A stretch of DNA of 64,000 nt, taken from Massariosphaeria phaeospora. Its lineage: Eukaryota; Ascomycota; Dothideomycetes; Pleosporales. Location of the stretch: contig JAADJZ010000012.1 of assembly GCA_011032825.1 (NCBI GenBank), positions 1,178,001-1,242,000 of the forward strand. Direction: 5' to 3'. This document shows positions 12,120-22,874 of the stretch, one piece after another (position 1 is the stretch's first letter; each line of letters starts with the position of its first letter). The notes beneath the pieces are model-generated. The model was given only the letters and a program-made list of their open reading frames with translations. It was not told where the DNA came from and did not search any database. A program made the position numbers and the translations under genes.

Positions 12120-14148
12120 TAATGTTTAAGCAGCTTTAATATTAAGTAGTGCAGTAAGCTCTTAGCTTACAACTTTTGCTTTTACTTTTATGTAATTTTG
12201 TTTTAGTTGCGTTTTTTGTACGCTTTGTACAGTTGTGCTAAAGGCACTTATACTATTCTAACTGTAAGTCTAGTAGCCTGCTAGTTTTTTGCTAAAAAAG
12301 CTTTTAAAGCTTGTTTTTTTAGAATATTTTATTGCTCGTAGTAGTTGCATTTGTTAACGAAGCATTTTCAAAGCTTTAGAAACTTGTCGTAGTTTTAGTT
12401 TTTAAAATTCTATCTCGTTGCATTTTTTTTTAACTTATAGATAGTGCATTCTGTAGTGCAAAAAAGCTAACGTGCTTTTTTACACGTTTTGTAGTTCTTT
12501 GCGCACAATTCGTTGTTGCATTCTAAGTAGTCCTTGTTTTTTAAACTTATAAGCTACTATTCTGTAATATGCTTGCATAACTAGTGTATTTAACATTTTT
12601 TGTTGTAATACTACGCTTATCTTTAGCTACTGCTATAGTTTTTAAACTAGTTGTTGTAGTTATGTACGTAGCATTTTGCTACTATACACTCGCTGTCTTT
12701 AAGTAAAACGTGTAACAGTAATTCTAGCTGTTGCTAAGCGAGAATTCTGTTGTCTACGTAGTATACATAGTTTTTTTTGTTGCACTAGTGCCAAAGTAAG
12801 TTTCTGTAATTATTCTAATTAGCGAACTGTATTTTTTTTTCTATTAGCTGCGTTTGCAACTTTTTACTTTTGTAGTTCTTCGATTTAAAGCGTATAAAAC
12901 CTGTTCTTGCAATACTAAGCAATGTAAGTTTTCTAGTTGCACATTTAGCATTTGTAGTTTTATAGCTGTCCGTTAATCTCTTGAACTTGTAAAGTTATTA
13001 GTTTCTTGTTGTTTTAATTTATTAGCTTTGTAACGTCTTTAAGACTTTCTATTTAGATCTAATTGTTTTTTTGATTTTTTGAAGTTCTTTAGGTATAGTG
13101 TAGCTACTTGCTGTAGTTAGACTATAGCAATAGTAGCAACTTGTGCGCCTGCTACTTTCTGTAGTGTTTCTAAGTAGTTTTTGCAAAAGTATTTGTTTTT
13201 GCTGCATTAAAGACATACTTTATTGTCGTAATGTTTTTAGCGTTTTTTTTTTTTAACAACTTGTCTTTAGAGTTTTGTTTTGTTAAAGTAGCGTTCTTTT
13301 TGTTAAACTGCTTTTGTAGTAGTTTGTTGTTCTAAACTCGCTTAACGCTGTCGATGTCTATTAAGTCGTAGTAATAAGTTTTCTTAATCGTAGCTACTAG
13401 GCGTATGTATAGTTTAATAGTAAACTTGCGTTTCTACTATTGTTGCTATAGTTAGTTGTTAATTTGTACCGCAGTTTTAATTAACTCTCTAAGTTCTTTA
13501 GGTTTTTTGTTTTGACTAATTTTATTTTTTACATGTTTTTTTAGTCCTGCGTAGTAGAACTCGCATAAGCTTTGTTTTTCTACGTTGTCTACTTTAGCCT
13601 AAATTCTTTTAAACTTAATTGTATATTTACTTGCAAATTTTTTCTGTTGTAGTAGCTTAAGTTTGTTTATTGCTTATTGTGTTTTGTTTACTTTCTTGTA
13701 GATCGTATAAAGCTTTTTTTTAAACAATTTTTAGTTTTCAAAAATGCGTTGCGTGTTTAGCTTTATTTTTTGCTTGCTATTGCTTTTAACATAGTCGTTT
13801 GCGTGTAGCTAAAACTATTCTGCTGCGTTGTTTTTTATGTGCATTTTAGCTGCAAAGATTTTGTTTTGCTTCGTAAAAAAGCTTGTTGCATAGTAACAGC
13901 AGTAGAAGTCGATGCTCGTAAAGAAAAACTATAATGTTTTTTTTTTCGCTATATTTTTCTAGGAACAGTGCTTTCGCAGTACTACTAGTTTCTTAACTTT
14001 TTAGAATTGAAACTATTTCTAACAGTTTGCTAATCTGCTCGCTTATTTGTTCTATTTAGTTAGCTTGCTTTGCTAGTACTATTGCTGCGGTACGTGCTAG
14101 TGCTCTAGCGCTGCTACTACTTAAGCTTGCTAAAGTTGTTATATTGTC
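12120..14148 (-). pseudogene. gag and protease of gypsy G2
   Basis: Aligns throughout with gag-protease of G1 but is more mutated. The start codon is ATA, the knuckle near 13190-13232 keeps its first two cysteines but has lost the histidine (CAC to TAC), and the protease DSG near 12150 reads NIK. It cannot encode a functional product. Confidence 0.8.
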
Positions 14149-14175
14149 TTAGTTCTAAACCTAAAGTAGTTAACG

Positions 14176-14681
14176 TGTTATTAGAAGTGTTCTTTTACCG
14201 AAAGTACTCGTTAATCGAACGAGAAAATTCCGCCTAAGAAATTGTTCTGTGTTCGAAAAGCTTAGTAACAACGTAAAAAAAACAATCTTAATTCTATTTT
14301 AAAATAGAATAACAAAGTAACAATTTGTTGCCTATAGATTTAATCTATGTATAAAATGTACTTAGAAAAGTTAACTACAAAGAATTTAAACTATAAAGAA
14401 AATTTTGTTAATCTATATAGTTTCGTAATTCTTTGCTAAAAGTATTCTGCTTAGTTCGCTTAGTATGCTTAGTTACTAAGCGCTTTAAGCTAGCTAAGCG
14501 CTCGCTACTTAGTATGCTTAGTTTGCTAAAGCTTTAATCGCACTAATTACTATTACGTAACTGCTAACCTAATTCTGCTTCGCGCATTGTTGTACTTTCG
14601 TTTTGCAAACTTGCAAGCTCTAACAACTTTTCTACGTCGTTGCTTAGTCTACGATACCTAGTATCGTTTCTGTTTGTAACA
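14176..14681 (-). repeat. 5' LTR of gypsy G2
   Basis: 506 bp, TG...CA ends, followed by the duplication ATTAA at 14682-14686. Comparing it with 5664-6169 shows mostly C/T and G/A differences, as RIP produces. Confidence 0.93.
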
Positions 14682-14730
14682 ATTAAGCAGCTATAGTAAA
14701 TGCAATAAGTAAAAAAGTATGCAAAAAGTA

Positions 14731-16596
14731 ACGTAAACTACTAGTAACTTAGCTAAACTAGTAACTTAGCTAAAAATGCTTAGCACAACCAACTTATCTC
14801 AAAGAACATTAAATTAATTGCTATCGAACAAAGAACCTGCGTACGTCGTGCTAACTTTAGATTCAAAAGCTTTTTCTAGATTTTTTTAGCAGGTTTGAGT
14901 ATTGTGCTTTGTATTACTATAGTTTCTACAGCGCCGTAGAGCTAGTTGTACTCTTTTTTAACTCTCTTTACTACGCGCTTTCTTTAATAGCTAAAGCGCT
15001 GTAAACGCTTTAGCAGCTACTTGCGCTAATCTATTACTATACTCTATTGTACTGCTATGCTAAATCCGCTTTCGTTTGCGCGATTTCTGCTTAGTTATCT
15101 TTGCTAATTGATTTTTAAGCTTTTTAATACGGTAGTCCTTAATCGCGTTCTAATGCAGCATTAATTCAGCTTTTTTTACAAGCTAAAAGAAGCTACTCTG
15201 CGCTAAAGTAAGCAATCTAGCAATAAAATCGCGTACTAGCTTTAATTGCAATTCAAATTTAAGTGTATTGCTTAGAGTTTTTAACTGCTACGGCGTTTCT
15301 AGTGCAAGAAGTAGTAGCGAAGTACGCAGCTGTACTTTAAAACAACTAAAAACTACCTACGCGTTAATAGAAACTAGCTTTAAAACTTTAAATGCATTTT
15401 TGTAGTTCTTTGTTGTAAACACTTTAAAAAACGCGTTTTTAAAAGCTAGCAAGAAGCTTTTTTTGTTAATATAAAAAACGCGCTAGCGCGCTAAGTCTCA
15501 AACGCGTTAAGAGTACTTTAGCTTTAGCAGCAAAAAGCAAACTACATCTAGCAGCTAAAGAATATAAAATAAATAAGCTAGCATGCAAAGCGTAAGAATC
15601 TTGTTCTCAAAGTAATAGTTTTTAAAATTTTAAGATTAGTAGCTCTTATAGCCGTTTAAAATAAGTAGCTAATACTTTTTTACCTAACGCGCTTTTGTAT
15701 GCGCGTTAAAGTGCTTTAACTATTTAAAACTAAAAGCGTTGTTTGTCTAGCCGTTTTTAAAAACTAAAAGCTTCTAATTGCTAAGTATAAAGTTCTTTAT
15801 GTACTATGCTAAAATGTAAACGCGCTTTTTGTAGATAATAAACAGCAGGATTGCGTACTCTACGGCGCAAATGCTCTAAATAACTGTTACTTACTCTTAA
15901 TCGCCTAGCTAGATAAAATTAGGTTGAGTACGTTTTTAAAAGCTTGTAACAACTTTTATAGAGCTAATTACGCTTATTTAGAAGCTAGTTTTGTTAAAGT
16001 TGTGCACGTCGTCGTTGTAAACGCTGTACTTAGCTTTGATATTCTCTACTAGCTTAAACTACGCGCTAATTATCTTTGAATTCTTTTAAAGTATTCTCTG
16101 CCTATTCTTAGCTCAATTGAAAGCTATTTTGAGCTTAGATAAACGCGTTACGAAGCGCGCAAGCTAGTTCTTGCTTACTAGCCTGCTACTACGCTTGCCT
16201 AGCAGTTTATTAGCTATATTAGCTACTTTAAATAAAAAAAGCGCGAATTCTTGCGCGTTAAGGTTAAAAATGTATTAGACAATTGTTTTTTTTTTAGTGC
16301 TTGTAAGCTTACGAAAAGTAAACGTAGTTTTTAAGCTAAAAAGTGTTTCTTTATCGCGTTTAGCAAGTTAACGGTAATTGATAGTAAAAAACTATGTAGC
16401 TACGCAAAGGCTTTAGAATTTGCTAGCTCTAAAAGCTTTAAAAGCAAAGAGAAGTTTGCTTTTGTATTTACGTAATTGCGCGTTCGTAGGTGTAAGCATA
16501 GTAAAAGCAAGTTGGTATTCGTAGTCTTAGCGTTTTTTAGCCGAGTTACTAGTTTAGCCGAGTTACTAGTTTAGCCGAGTTACTAGTAGTTTACGT
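14731..16596 (-). mobile_element. pogo-B3, complete pogo-like element nested in pogo-A1
   Basis: 1866 bp, flanked by TA at 14729-14730 and 16597-16598. The empty site exists in pogo-A6 near 50640 (GCAAAAAGTAATAATTTT). The left end has two 17-bp subrepeats, the right end three. The minus-strand transposase is full of RIP-type stops; its C-terminus reads as a zinc knuckle in which one cysteine has become tyrosine. Confidence 0.92.
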
Positions 16597-17232
16597 TAAT
16601 AATTCTATTTTCTTTGTAGTACTACTAGAATTTAAGCGAGTTGTAGCTTTTATAGCTGTTAATTATAAGTAAGTAGTATGCGCTAACAGTATGCCTTTTT
16701 GTATACTTATCAAAGTGCTTTAACTACTTAAAACTAAGCTTATTTATTGTTTAGCTATTTTTAGAAACTGCAATAACTTAGTTTTAGAGTAAATTCTTTT
16801 TTTTGTACTAGGCAAAGAAGTAGTGCTTGCTTTAGAAAATAATAAAAAGTAAAATTGCTTACTTTGTTGCGTTAACGCTTTGGATTACTGTTGTTTACTT
16901 TTAATTACTTTGCTAAACGCTTTTTAGCCGTCTTTAGCGCTTAGAGCTTGTAACAACTGCTTTAGTTAATATCATGCTTATTATAAAGCTAGACTTGTTA
17001 AAGTTGTAAGTGTTTTTATTTTAGATACTGTACTTCGCTTTTATGTTCTCTACAAGCTTGAACTATTTTTAAATAACTTTAAAATTCTCGCACAAAGCTC
17101 TCTTGTAGTTGTACTTGCAATTAAACTTAACTTTAAGCTTAAGTTAGCGCCTAACGAACGTACTAAGCTAATTTACGCTAACATAGCCTAGATAACGCTT
17201 AGCGCGCAAAGAATTAGCTATATTAGCTATAG

Positions 17233-17625
17233 TACGCTGGCGAATAAGTAGAAAGTACTTATTAATAAGTATAAGTTATGTTATAAGTCGCACAAACTTT
17301 AAGTTAAAATTAAGTTAGAGTTAACCTAGCGTAGGTAGAAGTTAAGTTAGAGTAGTTAAAGCTTTAAGTTGAAAGTTAAGTTAGAGTTACCTAAATAGTT
17401 AAGAAACTATAATAAATAAATGTAATAAATATACATAAAAAACTTAATGTTAATATAAGTTGTAAATATTATGTAAGACCTAACTACAACTCTAAGCTTT
17501 AACTACTCTAACTCAACTTCAACTTAAGCTGCTTAGTAACTAGCGCGGGTTAAAGCTAGAGTTGAGTTGGAGTCTAACGTAAGCTAACTTAACTCTAACT
17601 TAACTTCTATCTATTTACTAGCCTA
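17233..17625. mobile_element. hAT-like MITE M1, copy a
   Basis: 393 bp with imperfect inverted ends (TACGCTGGCGAATAAG and, inverted, TAGGCTAGTAAATAG) and a perfect 8-bp duplication AGCTATAG at 17225-17232 and 17626-17633. The empty site is in pogo-A6 near 51270. The interior is built of degenerate AAGTTAAGTTAGAGTT units in both orientations, so it could fold into a long hairpin. No coding capacity. The 8-bp duplication suggests hAT mobilisation. Confidence 0.88.
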
Positions 17626-17987
17626 AGCTATAGCAGCGAGCCGAAGAGAAAATTCTCGCGCGTTAAAGTTAAGTACATGCTAAACAATTACTTTCTCTTT
17701 TATTTTAAGTAGATTTATTAAGTTAAGCGTAAAATCGCGTTGAAAAGAGGTTCTAGCGCGTTGACGCTTTAGAGTGTTTTGAAGTACATTGTAAATTGCT
17801 GCAGCGCGTTGCTAAAAGAAATTCGCGTTTCTTTTAATAGCTTAAAGCGCAAGCTGCAATTGAGCTTTTTTTAGAGCTAGTAACTAGTTTTCTTGTTAAA
17901 GCATCGCGTTGTTGAGGGAGTTTTGGTAGAGTTTTAGCGCAAGTAGCTTACTCGCCTATGTAGCCTACTCGCTCGTAGAGTACGTTA

Positions 17988-18092
17988 GTACAAAAAGAAC
18001 TTTATACCTAGCAATTAAAAGCTTTTAGTTTCTAAGAACAGCTAGACAAACAACGCTTTTAGTTTTAAATAGTTAAAGCACTTTAACGCGTA
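17988..18092 (+). mobile_element. pogo-B2, continuation after pogo-A1
   Basis: It resumes the degenerate transposase frame cut at 4831 and runs to the start of MITE M1 copy b. The rest of the C-terminal half and the right end are missing. Confidence 0.8.
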
Positions 18093-18483
18093 TACGCTAG
18101 CGAATAAGTAGAAAGTACTTATTAATAGGTATAAGTTAAGTTATAAGTTGCACAAACTTTAAGTTAAAGTTAAGTTATAGTTAATCTAGCGTAGGTAGAA
18201 GTTAAGTTAGAGTAGTTAAAGCTTTAGGTTAAAAGTAAGTTAGAGTTACCTAAATAGTTAAAAAACTATAATAAATAAATGTAATAAATATACATAAAAA
18301 ACTTAATATTAATATAAGTTGTAATATTATGTAAGACTTAATTACAACTCTAAGCTTTAACTACTTTAATTTAACTTTAACTTAAGCTGCTTAGTAACTA
18401 GCGTAGGTTAAAGCTAGAGTTAAGTTAAAGTCTAACGTAAGCTAACTCAACTCTAACTTAATTTCTACTTATTTACTAGCTTA
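18093..18483. mobile_element. hAT-like MITE M1, copy b, without matching target duplication
   Basis: 391 bp, the same ends and interior as copy a. The flanking octamers differ (AACGCGTA left, AGTGTAGC right): the left flank is pogo-B2, while the right flank is the end of a different pogo element. This suggests the copy formed by recombination between two M1 insertions, deleting the DNA between them. Confidence 0.8.
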
Positions 18484-18512
18484 AGTGTAGCGAGTTCGCT
18501 AGTGCTTTACGT
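18484..18512. mobile_element. Terminal fragment of a pogo-C-like element
   Basis: About 29 bp ending GTGCTTTACGT before TA (18513-18514), matching the right end of pogo-C at 10853. Only the terminus is left. Confidence 0.6.
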
Positions 18513-18539
18513 TAAGCAAAAGTTATTCGACACTATAGT

Positions 18540-19690
18540 TCTATTATACGGTACTATAGTTTTCAAACTACGTGTGTAGTACCTCGCCTAGTATTATTAA
18601 GCACAGCTAAAGTTCTACTAGCAAATACTAAAACTTAAAACAACACTAGCTATAGCTAGAAGCGTAGCTACTAGATAATCTACGCCGAATTAGCACTGCA
18701 AATGCAGCAATTTATTCGAATTAACTTGAATTTAGCTCAAAATGTTGCTACTGTTAGGTAATCGATTTACATTTGACAACATACTTCTACTCTTTCTACA
18801 ACTTTATTACGATACTACATTTTTGCAATATTATTTTAGATATATTTTTGCATTTACTATTTTATATAGCGCAGTACATTTTAGCTAAATCTAATAGAGC
18901 GTTGTTGTGCGGTTGCTTAGTAAAGTGTAAACTTTCTAAAACTTTAACGCGCGAAGCTACGGCTAGCTTGCTTTTTCGCTTGTTTGCTACGCTTGCGAGC
19001 AAGCGCTAGCTTACTTAGCTTATACTCTAATTCGAAGTTAACTAGCAAAAAGCGTTTACGGCTGCTGCTAGCGCTAGCTTTGCTACTACTTAGATACGCT
19101 TTTTTTATTTACTTTATTTTCTCTTTTATTTCTACTATCGTAGCTACTAAATTGTTAGCGAAAGAAGCGGTTTTCTTAGGCACTTAACCTTAGTATAACG
19201 GTTTTTTAGTAATTGTCTTAGTAAATTGTTTTACAGTAGTAACTAGCTTAGTAACTTTAACTTTTTTTTTTAAACTAAGTGCATAGAGTGCTCTAAGTGC
19301 TCTAAGTTGCGCTAAGAGTAATTTAAAAAGCGCAAACAAGCTGTAAAGCGCGTTAGCAAGCAATTTCAATTTCAATAAAATTCCAAAGCTTACTTACGTA
19401 GCTAGTTTGCTTTTTTGCTTTTCTTTTCTTTATTCTTTTTAGAGCGCTTCTTGCTTGAATTGACTATTGCTAGATTTCTAGGTATAATTAGTGCAAGTAT
19501 ATTTCTAGAACTACGCTAAGAATAGAACTACTAGTATTAGCTTACTAAATTCGCTGTAAGTAGTAGGTCTAATAATCTAGCGCTATTAAGTAGATAGTTA
19601 AAGTAGTATTTGCAAAGTAGTTGATACTTAAAGTAAAAAGCGCTAGAGCAACTTAGCGTGTACTACGAAAATTTTGCTAACTTAAATTGC
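18540..19690 (-). pseudogene. Unrecognised RIP-degraded frame, lysine/alanine-rich
   Basis: This stretch of about 1.15 kb matches no other sequence in the window. On the minus strand one frame runs from about 19480 to below 18600 broken only by TAA/TAG codons, which suggests an old coding sequence. The readable parts are basic: KKKVKVTKLVTT near 19280, VPKKTASFANNLVATIVEIKEKIK near 19100-19190 (with upstream stops), and ARKRSKQAKKQASRSFAR near 18970-19000. No catalytic motif is seen. Small plus-strand frames (18773-19009, 18984-19187) are hydrophobic shadows. It may be a transposon-carried gene or a relic host gene. Confidence 0.4.
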
Positions 19691-19699
19691 TATTTAAAG

Positions 19700-19840
19700 T
19701 AAGCTAGTAAATAGGTAGAAGTTAAGTTAGAGTTAAGTTAGCTTACGTCAAACTTTAACTTAACTTTAGCTTTAACTTGCGCTAGTTACTAAGCAGCTTA
19801 AGTTAAAGTTAAGTTAAAATAGTTAAAGCTTGAAGTTGTA
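19700..19840. mobile_element. hAT-like MITE M1, copy c, partial and inverted
   Basis: Starts TAAGCTAGTAAATAGG and matches the reverse complement of M1 copy a up to a TA at 19839-19840, where pogo-D begins. The other half is not found next to the far end of pogo-D. Confidence 0.8.
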
Positions 19841-20617
19841 ACGTTATCTACTACCAAGCGGCGCACTCTACTAAGCAGCGCATTCTACTAAAATCGTACT
19901 AAAAGCACTAGTACTATTACAATGCAACTACTACTATCTACTATATAAACTAGTAATAAAGCTAGAATAACTATTGCTATTCGAGCTACAAGATCTAACG
20001 CGTTTTTTTTTAACGAGCTGCTGCGCGAGCTTATTTAGTGCCTAAAAAAACTTTTAACTATTAAAACTACAAACGACGTTTACGACGCGATTGTAAGCTT
20101 AACTGCAAGAATCTTACGCTGCTTAAAGAGAATTCGATAGTAGAGCGTATACTTAGCCTAGATTTAAAAGAGTTTCTACTATTAAAAAGTTTACTACGAG
20201 ATATAGCTAACAACTTGCGCACTTACTAAAAGCTTAAGCTAGTTAGCAACAACTAGCTAAACTAGTTTATAAAACAAAAGAAAAAGCTTAAAACGCGTTA
20301 AACTCAATTTTACAATAACTAATTAAAAAAAGAAACAAAAAAATCTTAAAGTTATAAACGCGTAGTTTAAGCTTGTAGCTAACGTAAAAGCAAAGCATAG
20401 CATTCTAGATAAAAACACTTACAACTTCGATAAATCTAGCTTTATAATAAGCGTTATAAGCTTTTAGCTTATTTTTACAGCTTTAAAAAAACGTAAGAAA
20501 CTTAAAATAGTTTAGCTAGGTAATTGCAAGTAGGTTACTGTTATTAGTTACATCTGCGCAAGTAAGTAATCAATTTTACTTTTTATTGTTTACGTTAGCA
20601 AGGTTTATATTTTTACG
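19841..20617 (+). mobile_element. pogo-D, 5' part of a pogo-like element
   Basis: Begins ACGTTATCTA after TA, followed by 17-bp-spaced repeats starting CTACCAAGC and CTACTAAGC. The plus strand reads the N-terminal CENPB-type DNA-binding region (NSIVERILSLDLKEF, then LLRDIANNLRTYQKLK), followed by the start of the catalytic domain with an asparagine-for-aspartate change in the YNFD motif. It stops at TA 20618-20619, where pogo-A2 begins. The expected continuation is not found beyond pogo-A2. Confidence 0.75.
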
Positions 20618-21010
20618 TAACGTACTCTACGAGCAAGTAAGCTACACGAGCAAGTAAGCTACTTGCGCTAAGACTTTACCAAAACTCTCTCAACAACGCG
20701 ATGCTTTAACAAGAAAACTAGTTACTAGCTCTAAAAGAAGCTCAATTGCAGCTTGCGCTTTAAGCTATCGAAAAAACGCAAATCTCTTTTAGCAACGCGC
20801 TGCAGCAATTTACAATGTACTTCGAAACACTTTATAGCGTTAACGCGCTAGAACTTTCTTTCTACGCTAGCGAATAAGTAGAAAGTACTTATCGTTGGGT
20901 ATAGGTTAAGTTAGAGTCGCACAAACCTAGAGTTAAAGTTAAGTTAGAGTAATCAAAGCGTAGGTTAAAGTTAAGTTATAGGTACTACTTTTAGGTTAAT
21001 AAACTTGTTA

Positions 21011-22874
21011 ACGTACTTTACGAGCTCGCTAGATACACGAGTTCGCCGAACACTTTTGCCAAGCTTCTACTAACTCTACCTATGTACACGATGCTTTTAC
21101 AACAACACTAGATAGAGCTTTCTAATAAACGTTAGATACAAACTACTCTTTAAGCTCTTAAACAAAACGCAATACTTTTTTTGCAACGCGCTGCAGCTAT
21201 CTATAACGTTTTTTAAGCAACACTAAGCAATCAACGCGCTAAACAGCTTTTACAAGCAAATTACAGGCCTAAATTAATAAATCTAACAAAGACTAAGAAA
21301 AGCGTAGTTGTTGAGTATATACTTAAGCTTATTACGCGCGGATTTCTCTCTAGGCTCGCAGCTGTAGCTAATATAGCCAATTTCTTGCGCGCAAAGCGCA
21401 ATTTAGGCCAAGTTGGCTTAAACTAGTCTAGTACGTAGGTTAAGCACTGCTTTAAGTTTACAATAAAGTTCAATTGCAAGTACAATTATAAAAAAGCGCT
21501 TTGCAAAGACTTGAAAGTTATTTAAAGCTAGTTTAGCCTAGTAGCTAACATTAAGGCTAAGTACAGCATCTAGAATAAAAACACGTACAACTTTAACAAA
21601 ACAGGCTTTATAATAGGCTAGATAACAACTAGAGCAGTTGTTACAGCTTTAGAGAAACGAGAACGGCTAAAGGCAATACAGCAAGGCAATAGAGAATAAA
21701 CAACAGTTATCTAAAGCATTAACGCAACAAAGTAGGCTATTCTACTTTTTATTATTTTTAAGAGCTGCTATTACCTTTTTGCTTAGTACAAAAAGAAAGA
21801 TCTGCTTTAAAACTAGGTTATTGCAGTTTCTAAAAACGGCTAGACAACAAATAAGCTTAGCTTGCAGTAGTTAAAGTACTTTAATAAGTATACAAAGAAA
21901 AGAGTAGTTAGTGCTTACTAACTACTCGCAATTGACGGCTATAAGAGCTATAACTCGCTCGCATTCTAGCAATACTACAAAAAGAACAAGATTATTACTA
22001 TCTATATGCTTCCGCACTTATCGCACTTTCTACAGCCTTTTAATGTAGGTTGTTTTGCTTCTCTAAAAAAAGCGTACGAGCGCTAAGCTAAAAATCTTAT
22101 GCGCAACTAGATTACTTACATTACAAAACTTAAGTTTCTACTATGCTTTATACGCGCCTATAATGCAGCAATTACTTTTAGTAATATTCAAAAAGAGTTT
22201 CGAAGCGCTAGATTAGTTCTATTTAACCTAAAATAGGTTATAACAGTCTTTGACGTTTAGTTGCGTACTCTATTACTACTACTATTTATTAACAACAAGC
22301 TTTAGTAGTTGCAAACTCTAAGCAATACTTTTAAACTAGAGTCGCAATTAACGCTTGTAAAAGCAAGAATTTAAAAGCATATAGATAGCTTACCAACGTC
22401 TATAGTAAAAGCCTTTAAAAAAGTTTTAAAAAAGGCAGCTATTATTGCGTACAAGCTAGTGTTGGCGCAAAAAGAAATTGCAAAGCTTCGAGCAGCAAAT
22501 AAAGCTGCTACGCGACGTAGATCGCATAAAAGAAAGCAAGTTTAAGCAGAAAAGACTTTGATAGTTGAGAATAAAGCTTGTTTAACTGCTCTAAAAGAGT
22601 TTAGAGCGCGTAGTAATAAAAAGAAGCCAAAAACGCAAGTGCGCGCTAAAGTAGGTAAACTATCTCAAAAGTAGTGTAAATAGTGCAGTTAAACTAGGCA
22701 TAACGCACGTACGTGTAAGCAAGTAGCAAAAGTAAATTTTAAATAATATCTTAGGTTAGATTGCTCTATATAGAGCTAAAGTAAGCTGTTTTGCGCTAGA
22801 ATAGAGTAGTTTTGGTAGGAGCTTGGCAAAAGTGTTCGGCGAACTCGTGTGTCTAGCGAGCTCGTAAAGTACGT
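21011..22874 (+). mobile_element. pogo-E1, best preserved pogo-like element
   Basis: 1864 bp, ends ACGTACTTTA plus 17-bp units starting CGAGCTCGC and CGAGTTCGC, flanked by TA at 21009-21010 and 22875-22876. The empty site is in MITE M2 copy b (CTTGTTATAACTAG near 61436). Its transposase frame is intact in register. Confidence 0.93.
21091..22746 (+). pseudogene. pogo/Fot1-type DD35D transposase of pogo-E1
   Basis: A cut-and-paste transposase acting in the nucleus on the element ends. The frame runs 551 codons from ATG 21091 to TAA 22744 without a frameshift, the usual length for Fot1 relatives, but with many RIP-type stops. Codons about 75-110 form the CENPB-type DNA-binding region. The catalytic triad lies at codons 169, 282 and 318: the first (YNFNKTGF) and third (LQPFNVGCF) are asparagine instead of aspartate, the second (AIDGYKSYNS) is intact. 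The 282-318 spacing is exactly 35 residues. A CCHC zinc knuckle occupies codons 529, 532, 537 and 542. Confidence 0.9.

Larger units (their letters stand above)
5664..14681 (-). mobile_element. Gypsy copy G2, complete chromodomain Ty3/gypsy element
   Basis: A complete element with two 506-bp LTRs and the 5-bp duplication ATTAA at 5659-5663 and 14682-14686. It is 9018 bp, or about 7.17 kb without the nested pogo-C. Minus-strand order is gag, protease, reverse transcriptase, RNase H, integrase, chromodomain, which marks it as a Ty3/gypsy chromovirus. A poly-A purine tract (T run at 6170-6184 on the plus strand) sits just inside the 3' LTR, as expected for a second-strand primer. All frames carry RIP-type stops, so it is dead. 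Confidence 0.93.
4832..17985 (-). mobile_element. pogo-A1, split by gypsy G2, pogo-B3 and MITE M1
   Basis: The element's own segments are 4832-5663, 14682-14730, 16597-17232 and 17626-17985, about 1.86 kb together, equal to the uninterrupted copies pogo-A5 and pogo-A6. Ends are ACGTACTCTA plus two 17-bp units, flanked by TA at 4830-4831 and 17986-17987. The degenerate DD35D transposase lies on the minus strand; 5401-5604 carries its C-terminal block (MRSYINYITKLKFLLCFKAAF-like, typical of Fot1 relatives). The insertions in it have duplications ATTAA (G2), TA (pogo-B3) and AGCTATAG (M1). Confidence 0.9.
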
